From positions 62,001-126,000 of the forward strand of contig NZ_ML058622.1 of assembly GCF_003635165.1 (NCBI RefSeq): DNA of 64,000 nt. Reading direction: 5' to 3'. Positions within the stretch are counted from its first letter, which is position 1. Each line of letters starts with the position of its first letter. Origin of the DNA: Burkholderia sp. Nafp2/4-1b. GTDB lineage: Bacteria; Pseudomonadota; Gammaproteobacteria; Burkholderiales; Burkholderiaceae. The position numbers were made by a program, and so were the translations under genes. Below are positions 25,131 to 36,018 of the stretch, piece by piece. The notes under the pieces were generated by a model. The model saw only the letters and a program-made list of their open reading frames with translations. It did not search any database and was not told where the DNA came from.

Positions 25131-26125
25131 CGAGACGGGTTCCGTTGAAAAAGACGGTTGCAGGAAGCGCGTCGCGCGACGATTCGAGGCGGCACGTCAG
25201 CGACGGCCGACCGATGCGCGCGAAGCGGCAAAGCGAACACGACGAAGCGACGCAACAACGAAGCGCGTTGACGGAAGCGCGCGACAACGGCCCGAATCGG
25301 CCGTACGCGTCACGCAGGCAGCGACGCAGAAAACCGCGACCGGCCATCGTCTGCGCACACCACGCGACCATGCCGGCGGCGGTGGCCGCGGCGGCCGGCA
25401 AATCTCTTGACGATACGATTCGCACGGCTGGTTGAAAACGAACGAATTCTCGAATGAATATGACGGGCGCGATCGCTGCCCTGCGTTCATGCGCGGCCGG
25501 CACAACGACGCACCGCGCTGCACGCGCGCGTCGTCGACAGTGATCCGTCATGCCGCCCGTCCTGTGCACGGACACAGGCAAGACACGACGGACGGCATCG
25601 CAGATACACGCCGATAGCCATGCATGCGCCGGGCACCGACCATATATCGACGCTGCTTTTCCCGGAGAAGCGCTTCGGCGTCGTCGAGCGGCGCACGGCG
25701 CTGCGCGGCGCCTGCGTGGCGCTGGCCGACGACGGAGACAAATATGACTGCGGGAGCGCGACCCGAACGGCTATCACCGCCGCTTGACCGACGACGCCGC
25801 GCGGCTCGCCGGCGCGCGGGCGCCGCATCCCGAGATCCGGGTCACCACCCGGTCAGCAACCCGGCGATGAGCCTCGCCGACCGCTGCGAACTGCCGCTAC
25901 GCCAGCCCGGCCGGCAACCTCGGCCGGCCGCCGGGCGCAGCGCGCCCGATCCGGCTGAAACGCCCGCCCGGCGCGGCTTAACATCAGAAGGATAGGTGGT
26001 GCATCCCTCATTTCATGCCCACGAAAATGCTCCGTGCCGCGGTCCGTTCGCGTTAAACTCCATCAAGCTGCATTCATCAACGACATCTTCGCCAACCTGG
26101 CACACACGACACGAGGATAGGTTCG
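25131..26125. other. Long intergenic region with a possible gene remnant
   Basis: About one kilobase with no supported gene. An ATG at 25620 opens a frame whose first 45 or so codons read like a real protein (ISTLLFPEKRFGVVERR, then ACVALADDGDKYD), then breaks. A different frame after it (NGYHRRLTDDAARLAGARA) also looks protein-like. This may be a frameshifted gene remnant, but no family was recognised. A TTAAACT -10-like box near 26055 probably serves the small gene at 26126. Confidence 0.4.
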
Positions 26126-26395
26126 ATGCGCACTACCGGCTCATCCGGGGCAATGACCCTGCTCACCGAACACGACCCGGCCGACGGCCGCGAACTGCGC
26201 TCGCTCCGGCTCGAATCGACCAGCGATGGCAAAAGCGTGCTGCTGATCGAGATCGACGAACGCAAGCCCGGCATTCACCGCGAGGTTCGCTACGAGATCA
26301 CGCCGGCCGAACTGATCGCGGCAATCCGCTCGCACGGCGCCGAGCTGCCCGGCGAGAACCACGGCGCCGCGTCGCTCGCCCGCACCCCTTCCTGA
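26126..26395 (+). CDS. Conserved-looking hypothetical protein
   Basis: 89 residues. The segment RELRSLRLESTSDGKSVLLIEIDERKPGIHREVRYEITPAELIAAIRSHG has the alternating strand pattern of a small beta-sheet protein. No signal peptide or named domain. A GAGGATAGG purine stretch precedes the ATG and an AT-rich upstream zone could hold its promoter. It stands alone before the DedA-rhodanese gene. Confidence 0.65.
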   Translation: MRTTGSSGAMTLLTEHDPADGRELRSLRLESTSDGKSVLLIEIDERKPGIHREVRYEITPAELIAAIRSHGAELPGENHGAASLARTPS

Positions 26396-26568
26396 TGTCG
26401 AACGGTGAGCCGTGCTGAACACACCGGCTCACCGATCCGCCCGCATTTCCCCGGCGCCGTCAGGCGCTTTCCGTCATTCCCCGCCGTCCGATTGAAAATG
26501 GCCGATAATCGGCCCATCCGTGTATTCCCCCTCACGCGCTTCCCGCGCTTCCTTATCGGCCAGCCGTC

Positions 26569-27561
26569 ATGCTCCGTGACCTCGTCGCCCAATACGGGCC
26601 GCTTCTCGTCTTCGCCAACGTGCTTGCGGCGGCGGTCGGCCTGCCCGTGCCGGCAATGCCGACGCTCGTGCTGTTCGGCGCGATGGCCGCGATGCATCCG
26701 GCGACGATCGGCTCGCAACTGGTGACGGTGGTGGCGCTGTCGGTGCTCGGCGCGCTGATCGGCGACACCGTGTGGTTCGTCGCCGGCCGCCGCTACGGCG
26801 GCGCCACGCTGAAAACGATTTGCCGGCTGTCGCTGTCGCGCGACACCTGCGTGAAGAAAACCGAGCGGTTCTTCGGCCGCTACGGCGTGCGCGTGCTGGC
26901 GGTAGCACGCTTCATTCCCGGACTGTCGCTCGTGTCGGTGCCGATGGCCGGCGCGCTCGGCACGCGCTATCGCACGTTCGCCGGCTACGATGCGCTGGGC
27001 GCCGCGCTGTGGACGATCGCCGGGCTCTTCGCGGGGCTCGTGTTCTATCGGCAGATCGACTGGCTGTTCGCCGGCGCGAGCCGGCTGGGCCGCGCGGTGC
27101 TGCTGGTGATCGTCGCGCTGCTGGCGATCTATGCGGCCGTGCGCTGGATGCGCCGCCGCGCGCTGATCCGGCAACTCGCGAGTGCGCGGATCGGCGTCGA
27201 CGAGCTCGACCTGCTGCTGCGTGATTCTTCCGCGCCGGTGGTGCTCGACGTGCGTTCGCCGGAGCACCGCAAGCTCGACCCGTTCACGATCCCTGGCGCG
27301 CAGTTCGCCGACGAGCGGAATATCACGGACATCGTCGCACGCTATCCGCTGTCGCAGAAGTTCGTCGTGTACTGCTCGTGCCCGAACGAAGTGACGGCCG
27401 CGCTGATGGCCAAGCGCCTGCTCGACGCAGGCTTCACCGATGCTCTGCCGCTGCGCGGCGGCCTCGATGCGTGGCGCGATACCGGGCGCCAGCTCACGTC
27501 GCTGGTGGAAGAGATGCCCGCCGCGAACGATCCGGTGGCGGGATTGCACAAGCCGGCCTGA
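26569..27561 (+). CDS. DedA-family membrane protein fused to a rhodanese domain
   Basis: 330 residues. Residues about 1-190 are a DedA/SNARE-associated membrane domain (LPVPAMPTLVLFGAMA, GDTVWFVAGRRYG, the FxGRY-x-RVLAVARFIPG motif). Residues about 205-310 are a rhodanese domain (APVVLDVRSPEH...) with active-loop KFVVYCSCPNEVTAA, Cys269 and Cys271, followed by GGLDAWRDTG. DedA proteins are lipid flippases needed for envelope homeostasis; the rhodanese part would face the cytoplasm. Fusions of this kind occur in Proteobacteria, but the joint function is unknown. Confidence 0.9.
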   Translation: MLRDLVAQYGPLLVFANVLAAAVGLPVPAMPTLVLFGAMAAMHPATIGSQLVTVVALSVLGALIGDTVWFVAGRRYGGATLKTICRLSLSRDTCVKKTERFFGRYGVRVLAVARFIPGLSLVSVPMAGALGTRYRTFAGYDALGAALWTIAGLFAGLVFYRQIDWLFAGASRLGRAVLLVIVALLAIYAAVRWMRRRALIRQLASARIGVDELDLLLRDSSAPVVLDVRSPEHRKLDPFTIPGAQFADERNITDIVARYPLSQKFVVYCSCPNEVTAALMAKRLLDAGFTDALPLRGGLDAWRDTGRQLTSLVEEMPAANDPVAGLHKPA

Positions 27562-27599
27562 TCGAATTGATGGCAGGCCGGCCGTGCGAGACGAAAATG

Positions 27600-27622
27600 A
27601 CTGAAGGGGACATTGCGTCCCC
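27600..27622 (-). terminator. Weak hairpin after the porin gene
   Basis: GGGGAC (27606-27611) pairs with GTCCCC (27617-27622) around ATTGC, seven bases past the porin stop and followed on the minus strand by a mixed T-containing tail. A modest terminator for the opp-porin transcript. Confidence 0.5.
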
Positions 27623-27628
27623 GTTCGA

Positions 27629-29101
27629 TCAGAACGCGTGCAGCGGCACGTTCACGACCAGGCGGTACTCCTTGTTGGTCGCGTCGGAGGTGTGTGCGGA
27701 ACCGGCGTGCCACATCGCGATGAACGTGACCTTCGTGTCCTTCAGCTTGCCGCTCTGGAACGTGTACGACGGGATGAAGCCGAACTCGTGGTGACGGCCC
27801 TGCACCGGTGCGCCGTTGCTCCAGTAGATGCTCGACTTGCTAGGATCGTTCGCGGCCCCTGCACTGCCGTCCGAACCCCAGCCCGTCACGCCCCACACCA
27901 TCGCCTTGAAGCCCGGCAGGCCCGCTTCCTTGCCGTAGAACGTATAACGCAGCTGCAGCGACTTTTCGTGCGGCGCGTTGTAGTCGACGTCCATCGAGTT
28001 GGTCAGGAAGATGCCGTTCGTTTCGTTCAGGTAGTCGAAGAACTGGTCGCCGAGGATCTGCTGGTAGCCGAGCAGCAGCTCGTGCGGGCCGTGCTGCGCG
28101 GCCAGCGAGAGGCTGTATGCGTTGTTGTTGATCTTGCCCTGCAGCGCGTCGCCCGTGTCGTGCGTCGAGTAAACGTTACCAAAACCGGTCCATTTGATGG
28201 ACTTCGTATCGCCGATGCTGTGCTTCACCGACGCGTAGTACTGGTGCCACACGTCGTCGGCCTGGTTTGCATACAGCGCGACTTCGCCGTCCGGCGAATA
28301 GTCCCACGTGCCGCCGACGTAGGTCAGGCGATTGATGCGCGTGCCGCCGTATTGCGTCGTGAGGTTGGTGAGCGTCGTGTGGCCGCGCGCATCGGTCTTC
28401 GTGAAGCTGCCGGCCTCGAGCATCACGTTCTTGAATTCGTTGCTGACGATCGTCGCGCCGAGGAACGTCGGCGGCAACGCGCGGTTGTCGTGCTGTTCCA
28501 TGAACGGGTTGTCGACGGCCTGCAGACCGTACTTGACCACCGTATTCGAGATGCGCGCCTTCACGTCGTAGATGCCCGGATAGGCCCACGCGAGCTGGTT
28601 CGAACCGCCGCCGCCCTTCGCGATGTGCACCATGCTGCCGGCGCCTGCGCCACCGTCGAGCTTCAACGCCGCATACAGCGACGCGTCGAAGCCGATGCCG
28701 ATCAGGCCGGTCGTGAAGCCCGACTCGAAGTTCGCCATCGCGCCCTGGACCCACGCGTGACGATGCGGTCCGCCCTTGTTGTCGAGCGTGTCCGCATAGT
28801 TGCGGAACAGGAAATTCAGGTGGCTGTCGGCAATGAAGCCGTTCGACTTCGATTGTGCCGAAGGTTCGTCGGGCGGCGTGACCGCCTGGTTCGCCTCGGC
28901 GTTGATAATGGCGTTCGGGGTCGTTGCCTGCGCAACGGTCGTGCTCGTGCCCGCGGCCGGTGCGGCCTGCGCGACCGTCAGCGGTGCGGGGGCCGCGTCG
29001 TCGGCGTGCGCGACGCCGCTCAGCGATACGCCGGCAAGTGCCGGCAAGCCCCATGCAAGCAGCATCTTCGATGCCGTCCCGATCGTCTTCTGCTTTTTCA
29101 T
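27629..29101 (-). CDS. OprD-family outer-membrane porin
   Basis: 490 residues from ATG 29101 (GAGA six bases upstream); ATG 29107 is an alternative. Signal peptide ends near GVAHA. A linker rich in Ala/Thr precedes the barrel, which starts ADSHLNFLFRNYADTLDN, the OprD-family opening, and ends in ...KEYRLVVNVPLHAF with a terminal Phe as for BAM substrates. OprD-like porins admit basic amino acids, peptides or aromatic acids. It lies just after oppF on the same strand, so peptide entry through the outer membrane is the likely role. Confidence 0.93.
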   Translation of the reverse strand: MKKQKTIGTASKMLLAWGLPALAGVSLSGVAHADDAAPAPLTVAQAAPAAGTSTTVAQATTPNAIINAEANQAVTPPDEPSAQSKSNGFIADSHLNFLFRNYADTLDNKGGPHRHAWVQGAMANFESGFTTGLIGIGFDASLYAALKLDGGAGAGSMVHIAKGGGGSNQLAWAYPGIYDVKARISNTVVKYGLQAVDNPFMEQHDNRALPPTFLGATIVSNEFKNVMLEAGSFTKTDARGHTTLTNLTTQYGGTRINRLTYVGGTWDYSPDGEVALYANQADDVWHQYYASVKHSIGDTKSIKWTGFGNVYSTHDTGDALQGKINNNAYSLSLAAQHGPHELLLGYQQILGDQFFDYLNETNGIFLTNSMDVDYNAPHEKSLQLRYTFYGKEAGLPGFKAMVWGVTGWGSDGSAGAANDPSKSSIYWSNGAPVQGRHHEFGFIPSYTFQSGKLKDTKVTFIAMWHAGSAHTSDATNKEYRLVVNVPLHAF

Positions 29102-29271
29102 CGTCATTCTCGTCTTGTGTTGATGTCGTCCACGCCGGTTGCGATCCGCTTCCGGCCCCCCGGCGAGCCCGGCTAAGGACGCGCCTTTACACACGACGCG
29201 AAGATCATTCGCGCCGCACCCTGCCCCTGTTGACCTGGCTGGTCATGTTTGCTGCGTCACTTCAGTGCACT

Positions 29272-31283
<2,012 letters not shown>

Positions 31284-31284
31284 T

Positions 31285-32187
31285 TCAGCGATCCTTCGGG
31301 TCGAGCGCGTCACGCAGGCCGTCGCCAACGAAGTTCACGCAGTAAAGCGTCACGCACAGCATGACGGCCGGTGCCAGCAGCAGCCACGGCATCGATTCCA
31401 GCTTCTGTGCGCCGTCCTGAATCAGCACGCCCCAGCTCGTCATCGGCTCCTGCACGCCGAGACCGAGGAACGACAGCACCGATTCGGTCAGCACGATGTT
31501 CGGTACCGAGACCGTTGCGTACACAACGACCACGCCGAGCAGGTTCGGCACGACGTGGCGCAGCACGATCGACGCCGGCGACACGCCGATCGCGCGCGCC
31601 GCATCGACGAACTCGCGATTGCGCAGCGACAGCGTCTGGCCGCGCACGACGCGCGCCATGTCGATCCACGAGAACGCGCTGATGGTCAGCACGACCAGCA
31701 TGAACGAGCGGCCGAACAGGGTCATCATCAGGATCGCGATCAGCAGGTACGGGATCGCGTACATCATGTCGACGACGCGCATCATCGCGGAGTCGATGCG
31801 GCCGCCCGCGAAACCGGCGGTCGCGCCCCACGCGACGCCGAACAGGCCGGACACCAGCGTGCCGAGCAGGCCGACCTCGATCGATACGCGCCCGCCGATC
31901 AGCGTGCGCACGAGCAGGTCGCGGCCGAGTTCGTCGGTGCCGAACCAGTGCTGGTTCGCGAGCGTCGGAGGCAGGCTGATCGAGGCCCAGTCGCTCGCGG
32001 CGGGATCGGCCGCGAGCAGCCACGGGCCGACGAAACACGCGAGCGTGATCAGCGCGAGCAGCACGAGGCTGAACACGGCTGCGCGGTTGTGAAGGAAGCG
32101 TGCGAACGCGAGCGCGAGCGGCGAGCGCGAACGCGGCGGCGAGTCGGTCTGCACGGGCAGACTGACGACGGGAGTAGTCGGAGTCAT
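31285..32187 (-). CDS. oppC: Oligopeptide ABC transporter permease OppC/DppC
   Basis: 300 residues, about six membrane segments with a cytoplasmic N-terminal extension. The EAA loop EFVDAARAIGVSPASIVLRHVVPN contacts the ATPases. The LPPTLANQHWFGTDELGRDLL segment is typical of OppC. Thirteen bases follow the oppB stop. Inner membrane. Confidence 0.95.
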   Translation of the reverse strand: MTPTTPVVSLPVQTDSPPRSRSPLALAFARFLHNRAAVFSLVLLALITLACFVGPWLLAADPAASDWASISLPPTLANQHWFGTDELGRDLLVRTLIGGRVSIEVGLLGTLVSGLFGVAWGATAGFAGGRIDSAMMRVVDMMYAIPYLLIAILMMTLFGRSFMLVVLTISAFSWIDMARVVRGQTLSLRNREFVDAARAIGVSPASIVLRHVVPNLLGVVVVYATVSVPNIVLTESVLSFLGLGVQEPMTSWGVLIQDGAQKLESMPWLLLAPAVMLCVTLYCVNFVGDGLRDALDPKDR

Positions 32188-32200
32188 CGCGGTGCCTCGC

Positions 32201-33139
32201 TCAATAACGGATGCGCGGATCGAGCCACGCGTACGCGAGGTCGACCAGCAGGTTGAACAGCACCGCGAAGACGGTGGTCAGCACGACGAGGCCGAGCACC
32301 AGCGTGTAGTCGCGATTGATCGCGCCGTTCACGACGAGCTGCCCGACGCCCGGCAGAGCGAACACCGATTCGGTGACGACGGCCGCCGTGATCGACGTGA
32401 TGCAGACCGTGCCGAACAGCGACACGACCGGCATCAGTGCGGGCTTGAGCGCATGGCGCAGCACGATCGTCGAGCCCGGCAGGCCCTTTGCACGCGCGGT
32501 GCGGATGTAGTTGCTCGACAGCGTCTCGATCATCGAGCCACGCATCACGCGCGCGAGCAGCGACACGTTGATGAGGGTCAGCAGCGCGATCGGCAGCAGC
32601 CGGTACTGCCAGCCGCCGTCGCCCCAGCCGCCGGCCGGCAGCCAGCCGTTGCCGGACGACGTCTTCAGCAGGATCGCGAAGATCCACACCATGACGGGGC
32701 CGAGCACGAACGGCGGCACGACGTTGCCGAAGTTGCCGATCAGCATCACGAAACGATCGATCACGCTGTCGCGGCGCACGGCCGCGACGGTGCCGAGCAG
32801 CACGCCGAACACGATCGAGATCGGGATCGACACGCCGCCCACGCCGAGACTCACGGGCAACGCCTTCTTCACGAGATCGTTCACCGACCAGTCGACGTAG
32901 CGGAACGACGGGCCGAGATCGCCGTGCAGCAGCGATCCGAGATACAGCAGGTACTGCTTCCACAGCGGCTCGTCGAGGTGGTACTTCGCGTTCAGGTTCG
33001 CGAGCGTCGCCGCGGACAGCTGCTTCTCCGTATCGAACGGACCGCCGGGCGTGAAGTGCAGCAGCAGGTAGCAGACGGTGATGACGGCGAGAATCGTCGG
33101 CACCGCCCACAACGTGCGTCTCAATGCGTAGGCCAGCAT
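32201..33139 (-). CDS. oppB: Oligopeptide ABC transporter permease OppB/DppB
   Basis: 312 residues. Opens MLAYALRRTLWAVPTILAVITV, and has the HFTPGGPFDTEK segment and EAA loop NYIRTARAKGLPGSTIVLRHALKPAL of OppB. Six membrane segments. Second gene of the operon, 11 bases after oppA. Confidence 0.95.
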   Translation of the reverse strand: MLAYALRRTLWAVPTILAVITVCYLLLHFTPGGPFDTEKQLSAATLANLNAKYHLDEPLWKQYLLYLGSLLHGDLGPSFRYVDWSVNDLVKKALPVSLGVGGVSIPISIVFGVLLGTVAAVRRDSVIDRFVMLIGNFGNVVPPFVLGPVMVWIFAILLKTSSGNGWLPAGGWGDGGWQYRLLPIALLTLINVSLLARVMRGSMIETLSSNYIRTARAKGLPGSTIVLRHALKPALMPVVSLFGTVCITSITAAVVTESVFALPGVGQLVVNGAINRDYTLVLGLVVLTTVFAVLFNLLVDLAYAWLDPRIRY

Positions 33140-33150
33140 GATCGCTCCGC

Positions 33151-34764
33151 TCAGTGCTTGATCAGGTACATGTCCTGCGAAGCACGCATGTCGATCACGT
33201 TCTTCAGCGAGTAGCCGCCCACGTAGGGCTTCACGAGACGGTCGGCCGAGTACTGGAACAGCGGCACCATCGGCGTGTCGTTCATCGCCGTGTCGTGCGC
33301 CTGCGTGAGCAGCGCGGCGCGGGCCTTGTCGTCGAGCTTCTGGTTTCCGTCGTCGACGAACGTGTCGACCTGCTTGTTGCAGTAGCCGACGGTATTCTGC
33401 GAGCTGCCGCAGCGGATCAGGTCGAAGAAGGTCATCGCGTCGTTGTAGTCGGCGAACCAGCCGTCGCGCGCGATCTGCACCTTGCCGTCATGCCGCTCCT
33501 TCATCAGCACCTTGAACTCGACGTTCTCGAGCTTCGTATCGATGCCGAGCTTGGTGCGCCATTCCGATGCGGTGAACAACGCGACCTTCTTGTGCAGGTC
33601 GTTGGTGTTGTACGTGAGCGTGAACGACAGCGGCTTCGCGTCCGAGTAGCCGGCCTGCTTCAGCAGGTCCTTCGCGGTCGCGATGCGCTTGGCCATCGGC
33701 CACGACGCCCATTCCGGCGTGAACGGATGCACGCCCTTCGTGCCGTTCGGCATCAGCCCGTACATCGGCTTCTCGCCGGCCTGCGTGAGCTTCGACGTCA
33801 GCACGTCGCGATCGATCACCATCGACAGTGCCTGGCGCACGCGCTTGTCCTTCAGCGCCGCGTCGCTGTTGTTCAGGTAGTAGTAGTAGGTCGCGAGCTG
33901 GAGGCCCGGGCGCAGTTCGCCGCCGAACTGCTTGCTGACCTGCTGGAAGATGCCCGACGGGATCGAGTAGCTGTAGTCGATCTGGCCGGCCTGGTACATG
34001 CGCATCGCGGTTTCGTCGCTTTCGATCGGCAGGTACGTGACCTTGTTGATCACGACCTTCGACGCGTTCCAGTACTTCGCATCCTTCGTCGCCACGATGC
34101 GGTTGTTCGGCTGCCAGTCGGCGAGCTGGTACGCGCCGTTGCTGACGATGTTGCCGGGGCGCGTCCATGCGTCGCCGAACTTCGCGACGGTGTCCTTGTT
34201 CACCGGCGCGAGCGGCGCCATCGCGGTCAGCTCGGGGAAGAATGCGACCGGCACGTCGGTCGTCACTTCGAGCGTGTACGGGTCGACCGCGCGCACGCCG
34301 AGCGTCGTCGGTGCGGCCTTGCCGGCGATGATGTCCTTCGAATTCTTGATGAATTCGACGAGGATCGTGTACTTCGAGCCCGTCTTCGGATCGGCGAGGC
34401 GCTGCCACGAATAGACGAAATCGGCGGCCGTCACCGGCTGGCCATTGCTCCACTTCGCATCGTGGCGCAGCTTGAAGATCCACGTCTGCGGCGTCTTGCG
34501 CTCCCACGACTGCGCGACGCCCGGCACGACCTGGCCGGCCGCGTCGATGCGCGCGAGCCCTTCGAACAGATCGAGGCCGATCGTATTACCGGTCCACGAT
34601 TCGATGTGCGCCGGATCGAGCGACTCGACTTCGGCGGGCACCTGGCGCGTCAGGTCCTGTTGAGGAGCAAGCGCGACGTTCGACGGAACGGTCACGGCGT
34701 GAGCGGCGGGCGTCGTCAGGGCGAGCGCGGCCAGCACGGCCGACATGGCATGCAAGGATTTCAT
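33151..34764 (-). CDS. oppA: Peptide ABC transporter substrate-binding protein (OppA-like)
   Basis: 537 residues with a signal peptide (about 1-23, ends PAAHA) and no lipobox, so a free periplasmic protein. SBP family 5: EVESLDPAHIESWTGN near the N-terminus, KWSNGQPVTAADFVYSWQRL, and GWFADYNDAMTFFDL in the second lobe. It delivers oligopeptides to OppBC. First structural gene after the XRE-cupin regulator. Promoter and inverted repeat lie in 34765-34941. Confidence 0.95.
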   Translation of the reverse strand: MKSLHAMSAVLAALALTTPAAHAVTVPSNVALAPQQDLTRQVPAEVESLDPAHIESWTGNTIGLDLFEGLARIDAAGQVVPGVAQSWERKTPQTWIFKLRHDAKWSNGQPVTAADFVYSWQRLADPKTGSKYTILVEFIKNSKDIIAGKAAPTTLGVRAVDPYTLEVTTDVPVAFFPELTAMAPLAPVNKDTVAKFGDAWTRPGNIVSNGAYQLADWQPNNRIVATKDAKYWNASKVVINKVTYLPIESDETAMRMYQAGQIDYSYSIPSGIFQQVSKQFGGELRPGLQLATYYYYLNNSDAALKDKRVRQALSMVIDRDVLTSKLTQAGEKPMYGLMPNGTKGVHPFTPEWASWPMAKRIATAKDLLKQAGYSDAKPLSFTLTYNTNDLHKKVALFTASEWRTKLGIDTKLENVEFKVLMKERHDGKVQIARDGWFADYNDAMTFFDLIRCGSSQNTVGYCNKQVDTFVDDGNQKLDDKARAALLTQAHDTAMNDTPMVPLFQYSADRLVKPYVGGYSLKNVIDMRASQDMYLIKH

Positions 34765-34881
34765 CGTGGCAGTCTTGAGAAAGTTGTTCGGTGAGCGTTG
34801 CGCGGCGGATGCCGCGGTTACGCGTGAGACGCTGACGGGTACAGCGATTGAGGAGGCCCGTGATTCTCGTGTTGCATGTTA

Positions 34882-34934
34882 GTATTCCTTACGTTTCTTT
34901 CGACAGGCATCCCGTCGAATGAACGAAGGAATAC
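34882..34934. promoter_or_regulatory. Widely spaced inverted repeat upstream of the opp operon
   Basis: GTATTCCTT (34882-34890) and AAGGAATAC (34926-34934) are perfect 9-bp inverted copies with centres 44 bases apart. They lie between the XRE-cupin gene and oppA, in an AT-rich stretch that should carry the opp promoter. They may be paired operator half-sites for the adjacent XRE regulator. Confidence 0.6.
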
Positions 34935-34941
34935 CCGTGCG

Positions 34942-35520
34942 TTAGAACAGTCGCGGCGTACCGACCCAGACCACCACCGACTCGATCTTCGCGGTGTTGA
35001 CCCAGCTGTGCGGGACCGTCGACTGATAGTGCGAACTGTCGCCGGCCTGCAGGACGAACGTCTTGCCTTCCAGCGTCAGCGACACTTCCCCTTCAATCAC
35101 ATACAGGAACTCTTCTCCTGCATGTGTCGTCACCTCTGACCGCTTCTGCCCCGGCGGCAACCGCACGAGGATCGCCTCGAGCTGACGCCCTTCGGACACG
35201 TTGGTCAGCCTCGCGAACAAATTCGCCGAATCGGCGAATCCGAAGAAGCGCAACTGCTCGCCTCTGCAGACCGAGCGTTCCTCGCTCGGCGTATCCACGA
35301 AGTACTGCACCGTCACGCCGAGCGCCTGTGCGATACCGGCCAGCGACGTCAGCGACGGCGACGCGAGCCCGCGTTCGACTTGAGACAGAAACGGCTTCGA
35401 AATCCCCGCGGCGGTAGCGGTGTCGTCGAGCGTGCGCTTGAGTCGTTGGCGCAACGCGCGAATCTTGCCGCCGAGTGCGGCAGCGTCTGCCGCTCGCGTG
35501 TTTTCAGTGGGGGGAACCAT
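34942..35520 (-). CDS. XRE-family regulator with cupin sensor domain
   Basis: 192 residues from ATG 35520; a TTG 24 bases earlier is possible but overlaps promoter-like DNA. Helix-turn-helix at about 18-72 (LGGKIRALRQRLKRTLDD, ISKPFLSQVERGLASPSLTSL) and C-terminal cupin (about 115-190, THAGEEFLYVIEGEVSLTL, HYQSTVPHSWVN). Such regulators sense small amines or amino-acid derivatives. Directly upstream of and codirectional with oppA, and divergent from the POT transporter, so it probably governs peptide uptake on both sides. Confidence 0.92.
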   Translation of the reverse strand: MVPPTENTRAADAAALGGKIRALRQRLKRTLDDTATAAGISKPFLSQVERGLASPSLTSLAGIAQALGVTVQYFVDTPSEERSVCRGEQLRFFGFADSANLFARLTNVSEGRQLEAILVRLPPGQKRSEVTTHAGEEFLYVIEGEVSLTLEGKTFVLQAGDSSHYQSTVPHSWVNTAKIESVVVWVGTPRLF

Positions 35521-36018
35521 AGCAGGCCGAAAAGTGGTCGTCAAAAAATGTTTGATGGAAAGTAACTAAGTTAATACGAGATAGCTTAATCTTCGGGTTC
35601 GCAACGTCTTCGGTGTTGAGCCCGGTGCGACTAAACAGGGCACGAAGCGAGCGAAACGACGCGCTATCTTGCCAGACTCGCCGGCTTCACAGGCAAGCTG
35701 CAAGCGGCTCTCCGGGAATCTGCGGAGATCGGGCGCCAAGCTTACAAGTAAATGATGAGACGAATATTCCTGAAAGCTGCTGCCATATCGGGAGTTTCCC
35801 TGAGTGGCACAGACCTGACGCACCGGACCGGCAAACGTTACCACTCGCGCGCCGGTCGGGGCCGCGCGCCGCCTTACGAGGTGGAGTCCGACCCCGGCCC
35901 GGGCTAACCCGCCCGACTGCTCCATCGCCGACGCAAAGCCTATCCGGCCACCGTGCTCCGGCGCCAGTTCGACCCCAAGGCGACGCGCGATCCGCGCCGT
36001 CCGTTTCAAACGAGATTG
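35521..36018. other. Divergent regulatory region of the XRE-cupin and POT genes
   Basis: About 500 bases. AT-rich part near 35545-35600 (AGTAACTAAGTTAATACGAG) likely holds the regulator promoter, and 35700-35800 is also AT-richer. No gene is supported; frames in the right half are shadows. Confidence 0.5.

Noticed and set aside
26405..26440. Another copy of the TCCCG-N6-CTCACC element (GGTGAGCC and GGCTCACC words)
   Set aside because: The CTCACC box is there but no TCCCG box at the right distance in either orientation.
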